Assembly (NCBI GenBank): GCA_018449595.1
Contig: JAAVUU010000003.1
Coordinates: 372,001 to 436,000, forward strand
Direction: 5' to 3'
From: Rhizobiales bacterium dw_265
GTDB taxonomy: Bacteria > Pseudomonadota > Alphaproteobacteria > Micropepsales > Micropepsaceae
Length of the DNA: 64,000 bases
The notes beneath the pieces are model-generated. The model had not been told where the DNA came from and ran no database searches. It was given only the letters and a program-made list of their open reading frames with translations. Shown in pieces: positions 24,973 to 34,309 of this stretch. Made by a program: the position numbers and the translations under genes. Within the stretch, counting starts at the first letter, position 1. Every line of letters starts with the position of its first letter.

Positions 24973-25857
24973 TCAGATTTTCTTCCCGGAACAATGGATG
25001 AAGACAAAGTGCGTGACGTGGGATTCGTCCGAAGCATGGCTGTTGGGATGAATTTCCGGCAACACGCGCGGCCGGCCCAGGCCGCCACGCCCGATGGAGA
25101 CATCCTGAAACCAGAAATCGACGGTTTCGAAATACTGGCAAAAATAGCCATGCACAGCGTGCAGGTCGTCAGGACCGATCACCACGTCGCAATTGCCATT
25201 GGTGCTTTGCGCATCGGATTTGTTGTCGAACCATCGTGCGTGATGCTGATCCTGCCTGTAGATGCGGGTGGCAAGACCGGGCGAAACCTCCTGGAGGGGC
25301 ATGACTGGAAGCGCCGGGTAATTTTCCGAAAAGATATATTGCAGCGTGATCTTGCCGTCCGGCTTGAGGATGCGGCAAATATCCTTGAGTATGAGGTCGC
25401 GGGTCTTGAAAAGACAGATATGCTGCAGCGCGATGGTGCAGAAGCTGAAGTCGTAGAAGTTGGAGGGCGCGGCGCCGGCGCTGATCCCGTCGGTAACCCA
25501 AAAATCGCTGCCGGGGGTACGGTCTTTTGCCAGATCAATCATCACCCGGCTGATATCGGCGCCATCGACTTTGGGAAAGATGTTGCGCATCCGGCGGACC
25601 ATGCGGCCTTCGCCACAGGCGATATCGAACGCGGTTCGATTGTTGAAATCCGGGAAGATCGGACGGCGGATATCGCCATAGAGGAAGAGCAGATTGGTCT
25701 CGTAGGGGAAATGTTCGTGATAGTCATAGTGACCGACGACCGAACCTTCCGGGTTCTGCCGTCCCGCCCGTTCGTAAAATGACCGTTGCATGTCGGCGTA
25801 GCGGCGAACTTCGTCGTCTGCCGCGGAAGTCTCTTCGCGGATAGCCGGACTGCTCAT
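24973..25857 (-). CDS. Class I SAM-dependent methyltransferase
   Basis: The 294-residue protein shows AFDIACGEGRMVRRM (SAM-binding motif I), DGADISRVMIDLA (motif II region) and DICRILKPDGKITLQYIF (post-motif region). ATG 25857 has GAAGAAGG upstream and removes a 22-residue leader with no ribosome site. It is the first gene of the operon and its stop is 13 nt before the nucleotidyltransferase start. With its context it probably methylates a sugar or lipid-linked intermediate of the surface glycan; the exact substrate cannot be read from the sequence. Confidence 0.7.
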   Translation of the reverse strand: MSSPAIREETSAADDEVRRYADMQRSFYERAGRQNPEGSVVGHYDYHEHFPYETNLLFLYGDIRRPIFPDFNNRTAFDIACGEGRMVRRMRNIFPKVDGADISRVMIDLAKDRTPGSDFWVTDGISAGAAPSNFYDFSFCTIALQHICLFKTRDLILKDICRILKPDGKITLQYIFSENYPALPVMPLQEVSPGLATRIYRQDQHHARWFDNKSDAQSTNGNCDVVIGPDDLHAVHGYFCQYFETVDFWFQDVSIGRGGLGRPRVLPEIHPNSHASDESHVTHFVFIHCSGKKI

Positions 25858-25943
25858 GGGAACCTTCTTCTTGGAATCAGGAAAGCGCGTCGCTGTCGAA
25901 GAGCTAACCTCCGGCATCGCCACGTATCAGTACCGAAGTATGG

Positions 25944-25980
25944 TTAAGCGCGAGTTAGCTTATGGTTAATTCGGTCTTAA
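25944..25980 (-). promoter_or_regulatory. Array of four CtrA-type half-sites (TTAA-N7-TTAA)
   Basis: On the minus strand four half-sites, TTAA, TTAACC, CTAA and TTAACC, follow one another with exactly seven bases between each, an 11-bp period. This gives two overlapping good CtrA boxes (TTAA-N7-TTAAC) and a third imperfect one. The array lies 87 bp upstream of the first gene of the glycan operon. CtrA is the cell-cycle response regulator of alphaproteobacteria and its consensus is TTAA-N7-TTAA. Confidence 0.65.
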
Positions 25981-26594
25981 TGCCTCACCGGGATAAGGAT
26001 ATCCCCCACGCGAACCGACAAAAACTCGCATAGGCGGTGCTAGTGTCAGTCACGGTTTTCGCCTGCGAGATCAACAATGATGATCGGGGCAAATACCGTC
26101 GGCAGGTCAGGCGTTGGGTGACCGCATAAGCGCCCGGAAAAAGTGCGTATCGCGGGCACTCTATATGTCAGATGGGCTGTCTCTCAACAGCTATTGGCTG
26201 CGTTTCCTTTAGGTGTTGTGATGACGTTGGAAACGACGTGAATCGGATCATCGATACCGGAATTCCCAAGCAGATATTTTTCTCGGTTTGTTTGACGGCT
26301 TGTCGAAGATGGCGACGGAAAATGAAGTGTGGTTTTTCAGAGACGTCGCTAAACAAAATACGATCGAATGGGCGTGAGCCCCGGTCGGCGCGCCAAAAGC
26401 GCGCCGATGCGTTGATCCGGTGGATCGACGCGAGGGTGGGGCGGCGGTGAAAACCAGGTTCAAGATTCCAATCGGGCGACATTCAGCTCTCGGTTGCGCG
26501 ACCCACGCGCATAAAGCGAATCCCATGCTGATGCTTCGGCATGCGACAGACTGCCCTGCGCGCAACGGCTGCTGATTTTCCCAACATCCGACGC

Positions 26595-26612
26595 TTGTTA
26601 CAAATCTGTCGT
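26595..26612 (+). promoter_or_regulatory. Candidate Pho box upstream of the TonB receptor/phytase operon
   Basis: TTGTTAC-AAAT-CTGTCGT matches the PhoB consensus CTGTCAT-AWAW-CTGTCAY at about 14 of 18 positions, including the second repeat and the AT spacer. An AT-rich GTGAAATA follows at about 10 nt, where the -10 box of a Pho promoter is expected. The downstream phytase-like gene makes phosphate control plausible. Confidence 0.5.
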
Positions 26613-26703
26613 GATCGTGTGAAATAGCTCCATTGGCAAAAATCAATATCCGGCGCCGCGGACGCAAGTCCTGCGGCGCTTTGTTTAAAGAGGGGCCTGA
26701 ATA

Positions 26704-29043
26704 ATGAAAAAGTTCGCTGCCGCGCTTGCGGCTACCGCCTGTTTTACATTTGTTGCGCAGGCGGCGGATGCACAGTCCGCAGCGACGGACGGCAGCGATG
26801 TCGAGTCGGTCGTCGTCATCGGCAGCGGTCAGTCCCGCTCGGTTTCGACCCTGCTGCCGTCGAACCTCACCGTGCAGCCGCCCGGCACCAGCGTGCAGAA
26901 GCTGCTGAACATCCTGCCGGGTGTGATGGCGCAGTCGGTCGACCCGCTGGGCGTCAACGAGCAGTCCCTGACCCTGCAGGTGCGCGGCTTCAGCACCACC
27001 CATCTCGGCTACACGCTCGACGGCATGCCGCTGGGCGATGGCGCCTACAACAACTATAACGGCCTCACCATCAGCCGCGCCCTGATCTCCGAGAACCTCG
27101 GCCGCGCCGATCTGGCGACCGGCATCGCCGGCCTCGGCATCGCTTCCACCAGCAACCTGGGCGGCGCGGTGACCTATACCTCCAGCGCGCCGAAGCAGAA
27201 TTTCGGGGTCACGGGCACCCAGACTTTCGGCAGCAATGACGGCAAGCGCAGCTTCGCGCGCATCGATACCGGCGATATTGACGGTTTCTCGGCCTATCTC
27301 TCCGGCCAGTACAGCGAACAGGATTTGTTCCTGAATCAGGCCGCCTACAAGACGTCTTACGGCAAGCAGCTCAACGGCAAGGCCCAATACCAGTTCGAGC
27401 GCGGCTCGATCACCGCTTTCATGGATCTTTCGCGCACCAACCAGGCCGACGACCCCTATCTGTCGACGGACCAGCTCTCGCGCCTGGGCTTCGATTATGG
27501 CGGCGATGCGCCGGATTGGCAGACCTATGTCGCCCGCGCCGCATGCAGCGTGGCGTCGCTGGCGGCCAAGTGCGTCAATTCGACGGCCCCGGAAAAGACC
27601 GGCGACGTCACCTTCACCAACGGCCAGATCCTGCGCAACGACGACCTGTTCTATGTCGCCGGGGATTATGCCTTCACCGACGACCTCAACGCGCACCTGC
27701 AGGTGTATCGCCACACCGACAAGGGCGCCGGCAACAACTTCGTCGCCGGCCTGTCCAACCAGGGCACGGCGACCACCGCCGACGACCTGCCGGTCCAGAT
27801 TCGCGATACGCGCTACACCATCAACCGCGACGGCGTGGTCGGAAACCTGACTTACGATCTCGATGTCTCCGATGTCAAAAACCACATCCAGGCGGGCTTC
27901 TGGCTGGAGGAAAACACCAGCAGCGCCGCGCGCTATCTCCAAACCGATGTCAAGGGTCCCTCCGACCTGGGGCTGTTCCTGACGGGTGTGTCCGGCACGG
28001 CCCAGTGGGTACAGCAGACCCAGTGGGGCACGCAGCAGTTCTACGTCCAGGACACGACCTCGCTGCTGGATGACAGGTTGAGCATTGATTTCGGTTTCAA
28101 GGGGACGCATTCCAAGTCGAACGCCAAGGCGTTGCCCGGCATCGCCTCGGGCGGCGCACCGCCGGCGTCCAGCCAGTTCGCCACCGGCACGCTGACGGCC
28201 AAGGACTTCTTCCTGCCGGAGGCGGGCGTTCGCTACCGGATCGCGGACGGGCACGAAGTGTATTTCAGCTATTCCGAGAACATGGCGATGTTCCAGGGCG
28301 GCTTCAAACTCGGCCCGCAGTCGGTCATACAGTCCGTCTGGAACGTGCAGGGCGCGACGCTGGTGCCCGAGACCTCGCGCAGCATGGATTTCGGCTATCG
28401 CTTCGTGACCGATGACCTGCAGCTTTCGCTGGCCGGCTATCATGTGAATTTCGACAACCGGCTGTTGCAGTACAATCCCTGTCCCACCGCCCTGCAGCAG
28501 AACCCGGGCTGCAACAATTCCTTCCACAATGCCGGCAGCGTCACCAGCAATGGCGCGGAACTGGGCGTGCAGTGGCAGCCGTGGTCGTGGCTGAGCTGGT
28601 ACAACTCGGCCTCGTATGACGAGACCACCTACGACCAGGATCTCAACTTCTGCACGGCCACCTGTACGCTCTATGCCACGGCCGGCAAGCAGCAGGTGGA
28701 TACGCCCAAGCAGATGTTGGCAAGCGTGCTGACCGCGCGGGACGGCGGTTTCTGGGCCTCGCTGCAGGCCAAGTTCACCGGCCGGCGCTATTACACCTAC
28801 ACCAACGACCAGGGCTTCGGCGCCTACACCACCCTCGACGCCGGCGTCGGTTACGACTTCGGCGCCATCGGCGCATTGAGCAACGCGAAGCTGGCGTTCA
28901 ACATCACCAACCTGACCGACCTGCGCTATGCCTCGAACCTCGACAACAGCGCATACATGCCGAGCGATCCCGCGGGCACCGACCCGATATTCCATTCCTC
29001 GGCGCCGCGGCAATTCTTCCTGACTTTCGGCGCTTCGTTGTAA
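26704..29043 (+). CDS. TonB-dependent outer-membrane receptor
   Basis: The 779-residue precursor begins with a signal peptide (MKKFAAALAATACFTFVAQA). A plug domain follows at about residues 35-165, with VVVIGSGQSRSVSTLLPSNL, LTLQVRGFSTTHLGYTLDGM and STSNLGGAVTY. The rest is repetitive beta-strand sequence of a 22-strand barrel ending FFLTFGASL. Two paired cysteines (NPCPTALQQNPGCN and FCTATC) probably form extracellular disulfides. AGAGGGG precedes the ATG. The phytase-like gene starts 4 nt after its stop, so both are one operon and the likely ligand is a phosphate compound or its metal complex. The ligand itself is not readable. Confidence 0.92.
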   Translation: MKKFAAALAATACFTFVAQAADAQSAATDGSDVESVVVIGSGQSRSVSTLLPSNLTVQPPGTSVQKLLNILPGVMAQSVDPLGVNEQSLTLQVRGFSTTHLGYTLDGMPLGDGAYNNYNGLTISRALISENLGRADLATGIAGLGIASTSNLGGAVTYTSSAPKQNFGVTGTQTFGSNDGKRSFARIDTGDIDGFSAYLSGQYSEQDLFLNQAAYKTSYGKQLNGKAQYQFERGSITAFMDLSRTNQADDPYLSTDQLSRLGFDYGGDAPDWQTYVARAACSVASLAAKCVNSTAPEKTGDVTFTNGQILRNDDLFYVAGDYAFTDDLNAHLQVYRHTDKGAGNNFVAGLSNQGTATTADDLPVQIRDTRYTINRDGVVGNLTYDLDVSDVKNHIQAGFWLEENTSSAARYLQTDVKGPSDLGLFLTGVSGTAQWVQQTQWGTQQFYVQDTTSLLDDRLSIDFGFKGTHSKSNAKALPGIASGGAPPASSQFATGTLTAKDFFLPEAGVRYRIADGHEVYFSYSENMAMFQGGFKLGPQSVIQSVWNVQGATLVPETSRSMDFGYRFVTDDLQLSLAGYHVNFDNRLLQYNPCPTALQQNPGCNNSFHNAGSVTSNGAELGVQWQPWSWLSWYNSASYDETTYDQDLNFCTATCTLYATAGKQQVDTPKQMLASVLTARDGGFWASLQAKFTGRRYYTYTNDQGFGAYTTLDAGVGYDFGAIGALSNAKLAFNITNLTDLRYASNLDNSAYMPSDPAGTDPIFHSSAPRQFFLTFGASL

Positions 29044-29047
29044 GCGG

Positions 29048-30460
29048 ATGCGCGCCGCGCTGGTCCTGTTGTGCCTTCTTCCGGCCTTCCCCGCCTTTGC
29101 TGGTGGGGAGGGAGCCGGCGGGGAAGCGCCCACCCTTGTCGGGGTCGCGCGCATTCCCGCCGCCGCCCTCGATTCACAAGGCGAGACGCTTGGCGGCTTT
29201 GGCTCTGGCATGATGCTGGCGCCCGGCAGCTGGAAACGCACAAAGGCCGGCTACCAGGCCAGGCTGTTCATGCTGCCGGATCGGGGCTGGAATACGGCGG
29301 GCACCACCGACTTCCGCGCCCGGCTGCAGAAATTCGACATGGCGCTGATGCCCGATACGGGCAATCCCGGCCAGGAAGGTCAGCTGCGCCTGTCCTTCAA
29401 AGGCACCTTGCTGCTGACCGACCCCCAGGGAGCGCCCACCACCGGGCTCGATCCGACGGGTGTGCGGCCCGCGCAGGGCGGTCTTCCCGATCTTCCGGTC
29501 GCCGCCAACGGCCATGTCAGCCTCGACAACGAAGCCGTGGCGCCGGATGGCAAGCATGGCTTCTGGGTCAGCGACGAGTATGGGCCGTATATCTATCGCT
29601 ATGACGCGCGGGGCCGGATGACCGCCGCCATCCGCCCGCCGGAAGCCTTCATTCCCCGGCGCGGCGGCAAGGAAGACTTCTCCTCCAACAATCCGCCGCT
29701 GGGCTCGCAGTATGACAGCGGCGATCCGGTTTCGGGGCGGCAGAACAATCAGGGTTTCGAGGGCATGAGTGTCTCGCCCGACGGCAAGACCTTGTTCGTG
29801 GTGAACCAGAGCGCCTTGCGCCAGGACCTGGACCCGGCGGATGTGAAAGCCACACGCCGCAATGTGCGGCTGATGGCGTATGACATAGCGGGCGCGCCGC
29901 GCCTGATCCACGAATATGCCGTTCAGCTGCCGACCTATTCCGATGGTGGCAAGGTCAATGTCGCCGCCCAGAGCGAGCTTCTGGCGATTGACGATCATCG
30001 CCTGCTGCTCTTGTGCCGCGACAGCGGCGGCGGTTTCGCCAGCAAGCGGCCGCAGTCGCTGTATCGCAAGATCGAGATGCTGGACACAAGCGGGGCCACC
30101 GACATTGCCGGCCGCCATGATGGCGATGTGGACAGCATCGCGCCCAAGGGCCTGCTGCGCACGGATATTCAGCCCGTCGCGATGACCGATTTCATCGACC
30201 TGAACGACAATGCCCAGCTTGGCCGCTTCGGCCTGCACAATGGCTTGCCCCAGGACACCCACGATCTTTACGAGAAATGGGAAAGCCTGGCGCTGGGGCC
30301 CGCGGCCAGGCCCGGCGAATACATTCTGCTGGTCGGCAGCGACAACGACTTCGTCACCCAGGATGGCCACATGGCCGGCCAGACCTACAAGGACGCCGCC
30401 GGCGCCGATGTCGATACGCTCGTCATGGCCTGGCAGGTGTCGCTGCCTTCGGATCGGTAA
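29048..30460 (+). CDS. Secreted esterase-like phytase family protein
   Basis: The 470-residue protein has a signal peptide (MRAALVLLCLLPAFPAFA) and matches the family named esterase-like activity of phytase, a beta-propeller-type phosphatase/esterase. Typical blocks are LDNEAVAPDGKHGFWVSDEY, GPYIYRYDARGRM, NQGFEGMSVSPDGKTLFVV, and the C-terminal LYEKWESLALGP and DNDFVTQDG. It should act in the periplasm or outside the cell on phosphate esters. It follows the TonB receptor gene by 4 nt. Together they look like a scavenging pair in which the enzyme releases, or the receptor imports, organic phosphate. Confidence 0.8.
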   Translation: MRAALVLLCLLPAFPAFAGGEGAGGEAPTLVGVARIPAAALDSQGETLGGFGSGMMLAPGSWKRTKAGYQARLFMLPDRGWNTAGTTDFRARLQKFDMALMPDTGNPGQEGQLRLSFKGTLLLTDPQGAPTTGLDPTGVRPAQGGLPDLPVAANGHVSLDNEAVAPDGKHGFWVSDEYGPYIYRYDARGRMTAAIRPPEAFIPRRGGKEDFSSNNPPLGSQYDSGDPVSGRQNNQGFEGMSVSPDGKTLFVVNQSALRQDLDPADVKATRRNVRLMAYDIAGAPRLIHEYAVQLPTYSDGGKVNVAAQSELLAIDDHRLLLLCRDSGGGFASKRPQSLYRKIEMLDTSGATDIAGRHDGDVDSIAPKGLLRTDIQPVAMTDFIDLNDNAQLGRFGLHNGLPQDTHDLYEKWESLALGPAARPGEYILLVGSDNDFVTQDGHMAGQTYKDAAGADVDTLVMAWQVSLPSDR

Positions 30461-30499
30461 GAAGCAGGCACCGGCCGCGATGCCGTTGCGCCAGTGTGG

Positions 30500-31651
30500 C
30501 TAGGGCTCGACCAGGCAAGGCGAGACGAACAGGTCGCCCCGCCAGGCGCCGCGCAGGGTCAGCGCCGCCACCAGCACCCAGAGCAGCGCCAGCGCCGCGA
30601 CCAGCACCGCGCCGAACACCGCAAAGGCATGGATCGGCAATAGCAGCGACAGCCGCAACGTCGCCACCGCATAGACGCCCAGTGGAAAGGTATAGCCCCA
30701 CCAGCCCAGGTTGAACGGCAGCCCGTCGCGCAGGTAACGCATGGTGATGAGGATGGCGCTCGCCATCCACCACAGCCCATAGCCCCAGAGCAGCAGGCCG
30801 CCGATCACCCCGATGCCGCGCGCGGTGTTGCCGATGTCGCCCAGTCCATTGGCGGCGAAGACGGCGGGAGCGGCGGCGCCCATCACCAGCAGCCCCAGCG
30901 CGCCGGTGCCGATGGGGCCCAGCGCCAGCCAGCTCGAAGCCGCCATGCCGGCAGGCGGCAGTTTGTGGATCGCCATGCGCAGCACCAGGATCACCAGGAT
31001 GCTCATCGCCAGCGGCACCGACAGCGCCCACAGCGCGTAACTGGCGACCAGGATGGTCAGTTGCTGCGCCGGATCGGCCAGGTGCGGCACCAGCAGCCCG
31101 CCGCTGGCCGCCACGACCTCGGCCGCCACCACCGGCAACAGCCATACCGCCGTCATCTGGTCTATGGAATGGGCCTGGCGCGTGAACATCATGAAGGGAA
31201 TGGCGACCCCGCAGCCCATCGCCATCGCCGCATCCAGCCACCAGAGATTTTCGGCCAGCCGCGCCACCGCCTCGCCGCCCTGCGGCAGGGCATAGATCAG
31301 CGCGCCGTTGATGATGGTCGCCAGCCCCATGGGAATGCAGCCGAAGAACATCGACACCACCGAATGGCCGAAGATGCGCCGTGCGCCATCGAAGAAGAAG
31401 AACCAGCGCGCGGCATAGAGCAGGCTGAACAGGACAAAGAGGCCGATGTTCGCCAGCCACAGGCCATGACCGATGCTTCTGAGCAGCGGATTGCCGCCGG
31501 GCAGCAGCGCCAGCGCGACCGCCAGGATGCCGGTGCCCATGGTGGCGGCGAACCAGTTGGGCGTGAACTGGCGCACCACCTCGCGCGGGCTGGCTAGGCG
31601 GGAGAAGGGTCGCAGGCCCCGCGCGGGTGTCCGGGAAGATACATCTGACAT
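30500..31651 (-). CDS. TDT/SLAC1-family (TehA-like) transporter
   Basis: This 383-residue membrane protein has ten predicted helices and the TDT family landmarks FTPNWFAATMGTGILAVAL near residue 32, the FFFFDGARRIFGHSVVSMFF region, and WWGYTFPLGVYAVATL near the C-terminus. The family includes dicarboxylate, sulfite and tellurite-linked anion channels, so the substrate is open. The ATG at 31651 gives MSDVSSRTP; longer in-frame extensions lack coding character. It lies 53 nt downstream of a histidine kinase gene on the same strand and is probably co-transcribed with it. Confidence 0.85.
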   Translation of the reverse strand: MSDVSSRTPARGLRPFSRLASPREVVRQFTPNWFAATMGTGILAVALALLPGGNPLLRSIGHGLWLANIGLFVLFSLLYAARWFFFFDGARRIFGHSVVSMFFGCIPMGLATIINGALIYALPQGGEAVARLAENLWWLDAAMAMGCGVAIPFMMFTRQAHSIDQMTAVWLLPVVAAEVVAASGGLLVPHLADPAQQLTILVASYALWALSVPLAMSILVILVLRMAIHKLPPAGMAASSWLALGPIGTGALGLLVMGAAAPAVFAANGLGDIGNTARGIGVIGGLLLWGYGLWWMASAILITMRYLRDGLPFNLGWWGYTFPLGVYAVATLRLSLLLPIHAFAVFGAVLVAALALLWVLVAALTLRGAWRGDLFVSPCLVEP

Positions 31652-31704
31652 GGTGTAGATTAGTCCCCGGGGCGCCGCGGTTGCAAGCGGCCGCGCCTGA
31701 CCGC

Positions 31705-33345
31705 TCACAGGTCGCGCGGCAGGTCGAAGATCGCGGTGGTGCCCGCACCCAGCAGGCTTTCCAGCCGCAACTGTCCGCCATGCTGGGCAACCAGTTCCAT
31801 GGACAAGGCCAGCCCCAGCCCGGTGCCCCGGCGGCGCGTGGCGGCATCCCCCGCCTGAGCATAGGCGCGGCCCAGCGTCCGCAATTCCTCCGGGCCGATG
31901 CCCTTGCCCTGGTCGCGCACCCGGATGGTCAGGCGCCGCTCGCCGCATTCGCCCGCGACGGTGATGGTGGTGCCGCGCGGCGAGAATTTCACGGCGTTGG
32001 AAACAAGGTTGATCATCACCTGCTTGATGGCGCGGGAATCGACATACAGGTCGGGCCATTCGCCGGGCAGGGTCTCCAGCCGCACCCCCGCATCCATCGC
32101 CAGGCCGCGCACCAGCCGCAGGGCCTGTTCGACCAGCGCCGCGCTGGAGACCGGCGCCTTGGCGATTTCGATCTTGCCGGCTTCCACCTTGGCGGTATCC
32201 AGCAGGTCGGTGACCAGGCCGTTGAGATGCCGTCCGGCCTCGGCGATGGACTGGGCATAGTCGACATAATGGGGATCGCCCAGGGGCCCCCGGTTCTGGC
32301 CCACCAGGATATCGGCCAGGCCGATCGCCGCCGATAAGGGCGAGCGCAGTTCGTGCGCCATGGTCGCCAGCAGCAGCGAGCGCGAGGCCATCGCCTCCTC
32401 GGCGGCGGCGCGGGCGGCGGCGGCCTCGCGCAGCATGGCGTTGCGCGCCGACATGACGGTGGCGACGGTGATCGGCCCCAGCATCATCAGCGTCACGCCC
32501 AGCCGCAGCGAGATCAGGTCATATTCGGTGTTCAGCGCCATGCCCAGCCGCACCAGCCCCAGGGTCATGGCGATCAGCGACCATACCGCGAAGCCGAAGG
32601 TCAGCAGCGCCGTCACCGACACGTCATAGGCCAGGGCGCACCACAGAAGGCCGGGAAGGGGAAAGGCCAGCGCGCCGGGCCCTTCCAGCAGCGGCTCCAG
32701 CGCCAGGCCCAGCAGGGTGGCCAGCACCGGCCCCGACCGGCGCCAGCCGGGCAGCGCCGCGGACGGTTGCGCCGGCCAGTGGCGCGGCAGCGCCGTGGCG
32801 GTGAGGATCACCGGCAGGATGGCGATGTAGTTGGCGAATTCGGTGACGAACCAATAGAAGAAGCCCATCAGCGGTTCGGCACCGAACAGCAGCCAGTTGG
32901 CGGCGATGCCCACCAGCCCGGCGAAGAAGGAGGCGGCGGCGCATCCCGCCACCAGCAGCAGCGCCGAAGAGGGCCGCCGCAATTGCAGATCCTCGGCATC
33001 GCGGCGGCGCAGGAACAGATAACCCGCCATCACGCCCGTCAGATTGCCGGCCGCCAGCACCAGGGTCTTGACCCAGCCCGCGCCGGTCAGCAGGTCGGCC
33101 AGCAGGAAGCCGGCGGTCGCGGCCACCAAGCAGGCCGGCGTCGCGAAGGCGGGACGGCGCAGCATCAGTCCCAGCAGCACCGCATTGGCGGCCCAGAAGG
33201 CGCTGAGCAGGCCATGCGCGCGCAGGAAGATGCCCAGCAGCGAAAGGGCGAGGATGATGCCGCCGAGGAGCGCGGCGTCGAGAAGCGGGAAACCGCTGAC
33301 CCGCGAAGCGCGGTTTGTCTCCGCGACTTCCACACCGGCTGTCAT
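31705..33345 (-). CDS. Membrane sensor histidine kinase (orphan)
   Basis: The 546-residue protein has about eight N-terminal membrane helices (residues 20-300) resembling the MASE1 sensor type. A dimerisation domain follows with the phospho-accepting His in MAHELRSPLSAAIG near residue 330. The ATPase domain has VMINLVSNAVKFS (N box), VRDQGKGIGPEEL (G1) and RRGTGLGLAL (G2). No response regulator gene lies next to it, so its partner is elsewhere. It is followed by the TDT transporter gene, suggesting that it controls or senses the same substrate. The ligand is unknown. Confidence 0.88.
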   Translation of the reverse strand: MTAGVEVAETNRASRVSGFPLLDAALLGGIILALSLLGIFLRAHGLLSAFWAANAVLLGLMLRRPAFATPACLVAATAGFLLADLLTGAGWVKTLVLAAGNLTGVMAGYLFLRRRDAEDLQLRRPSSALLLVAGCAAASFFAGLVGIAANWLLFGAEPLMGFFYWFVTEFANYIAILPVILTATALPRHWPAQPSAALPGWRRSGPVLATLLGLALEPLLEGPGALAFPLPGLLWCALAYDVSVTALLTFGFAVWSLIAMTLGLVRLGMALNTEYDLISLRLGVTLMMLGPITVATVMSARNAMLREAAAARAAAEEAMASRSLLLATMAHELRSPLSAAIGLADILVGQNRGPLGDPHYVDYAQSIAEAGRHLNGLVTDLLDTAKVEAGKIEIAKAPVSSAALVEQALRLVRGLAMDAGVRLETLPGEWPDLYVDSRAIKQVMINLVSNAVKFSPRGTTITVAGECGERRLTIRVRDQGKGIGPEELRTLGRAYAQAGDAATRRRGTGLGLALSMELVAQHGGQLRLESLLGAGTTAIFDLPRDL

Positions 33346-33420
33346 GATGCGACCGATCCCCCCGATATCGGGAGGAGGATAGCCGCTTGAACGCCCAACC
33401 GCCAGTAGTGCAAATCAGAC

Positions 33421-33451
33421 TTGCAACTCTTGGTGTAATGTTGATTAAAAT
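33421..33451 (+). promoter_or_regulatory. Possible sigma70 promoter of aqpZ
   Basis: TTGCAA (33421-33426) is followed after 17-19 nt by ATTAAA or TAAAAT (33444-33451). The spacing is acceptable and the region is the most AT-rich part of the gap before aqpZ. The match is only moderate. Confidence 0.3.
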
Positions 33452-33531
33452 GTCATCGCGGGGAGCCGCAATCGACTTGCCGCGAGAGCAGGCTTACCGT
33501 CGATCAGGAGAGCAAACCAGGGAGGGAGCGC

Positions 33532-34248
33532 ATGACCCGTAAACTTGTGGCGGAATTTATCGGAACGGCGTGGCTGGTGTTGGGCGGATGCGGCGCGGCG
33601 GTGCTGGCCGCGGCCTTTCCGGCTTTGGGCATCGGCTTTGTCGGTGTGGCGCTGGCCTTCGGTTTGACGGTGCTGACCATGGCCTTCGCCATCGGCCATG
33701 TCTCGGGCTGCCATCTCAATCCCGCCGTGTCGTTCGGCCTGTGGGCCGGCGGACGCTTCCCGGCGCGCGACCTGCCGGGCTATGTCATCGCGCAAGTCCT
33801 TGGCGGCATCGCGGGCGCGGGCATCCTCTACCTGATCGCCAGCGGCCATGCCGGCTTTGACGTCCATGCCGGTTTCGCCAGCAACGGCTATGGCGATCAT
33901 TCCCCCGGCGGCTATTCGCTGACCGCGGCGCTGGTGTGCGAGGTGGTGATGACCTTCGCCTTCCTGTTCGTCATCCTGGGTTCGACCCATGGCCGGGCGC
34001 CCGCGGGTTTCGCCCCCATCGCCATCGGGCTGTGCCTGACGCTGATCCACCTGATCTCGATCCCGGTGACCAACACCAGCGTCAATCCGGCGCGTTCCAC
34101 CGCGCCCGCCTTGTTCGCTGGCGGCTGGGCGCTGGAGCAGCTTTGGCTGTTCTGGGTGGCCCCGATTGCGGGCGCGCTGATCGCGGGCTTTGTCTATCGC
34201 TGGCTGTCGCCCAACGATCCGGTGTCGGCTGAGGTTTCCGGCGGCTGA
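33532..34248 (+). CDS. aqpZ: Aquaporin Z, water channel
   Basis: The 238-residue inner-membrane protein has six helices and the two pore half-helices with NPA boxes, [14 protein letters not shown] near residue 62 and [14 protein letters not shown] near 183. Serine after the second NPAR, in place of the aspartate of GlpF, and the conserved LGTFWLV-like start ([17 protein letters not shown]) point to a water channel, not a glycerol facilitator. GGGAGGGAG precedes the ATG. It is monocistronic or leads a short run with the following membrane protein gene, 61 nt downstream. Confidence 0.93.
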   Translation: MTRKLVAEFIGTAWLVLGGCGAAVLAAAFPALGIGFVGVALAFGLTVLTMAFAIGHVSGCHLNPAVSFGLWAGGRFPARDLPGYVIAQVLGGIAGAGILYLIASGHAGFDVHAGFASNGYGDHSPGGYSLTAALVCEVVMTFAFLFVILGSTHGRAPAGFAPIAIGLCLTLIHLISIPVTNTSVNPARSTAPALFAGGWALEQLWLFWVAPIAGALIAGFVYRWLSPNDPVSAEVSGG

Positions 34249-34309
34249 GAGGGCGCTTTCGGGCCGGCAGGATTACCGATACGCTTTCCGGGGCACCGGG
34301 GGATATGAC

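Larger units (their letters stand above)
25858..26703. other. 846-bp divergent intergenic region between the glycan operon and the TonB receptor
   Basis: No gene is supported here. It carries the CtrA-type half-site array next to the glycan operon and a Pho-box-like element next to the TonB receptor, both listed separately. Open frames at 26172-26450 (plus) and 26168-26482 (minus) lack ribosome sites and recognisable motifs. Confidence 0.5.

Noticed and set aside
26168..26482. Open frames of 92 and 104 codons in the glycan-TonB gap
   Set aside because: No ribosome site or recognisable domain. A degraded gene cannot be excluded, but nothing supports one.
26248..29241. 997-codon open frame antisense to the TonB receptor
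   Set aside because: It lies opposite a receptor with signal peptide, plug and barrel motifs; its translation is low-complexity and matches no family. It is a shadow caused by high GC.
30423..31862. 479-codon minus-strand frame overlapping the TDT transporter
   Set aside because: Its composition is shadow-like, while the other frame has ten membrane helices and family motifs.
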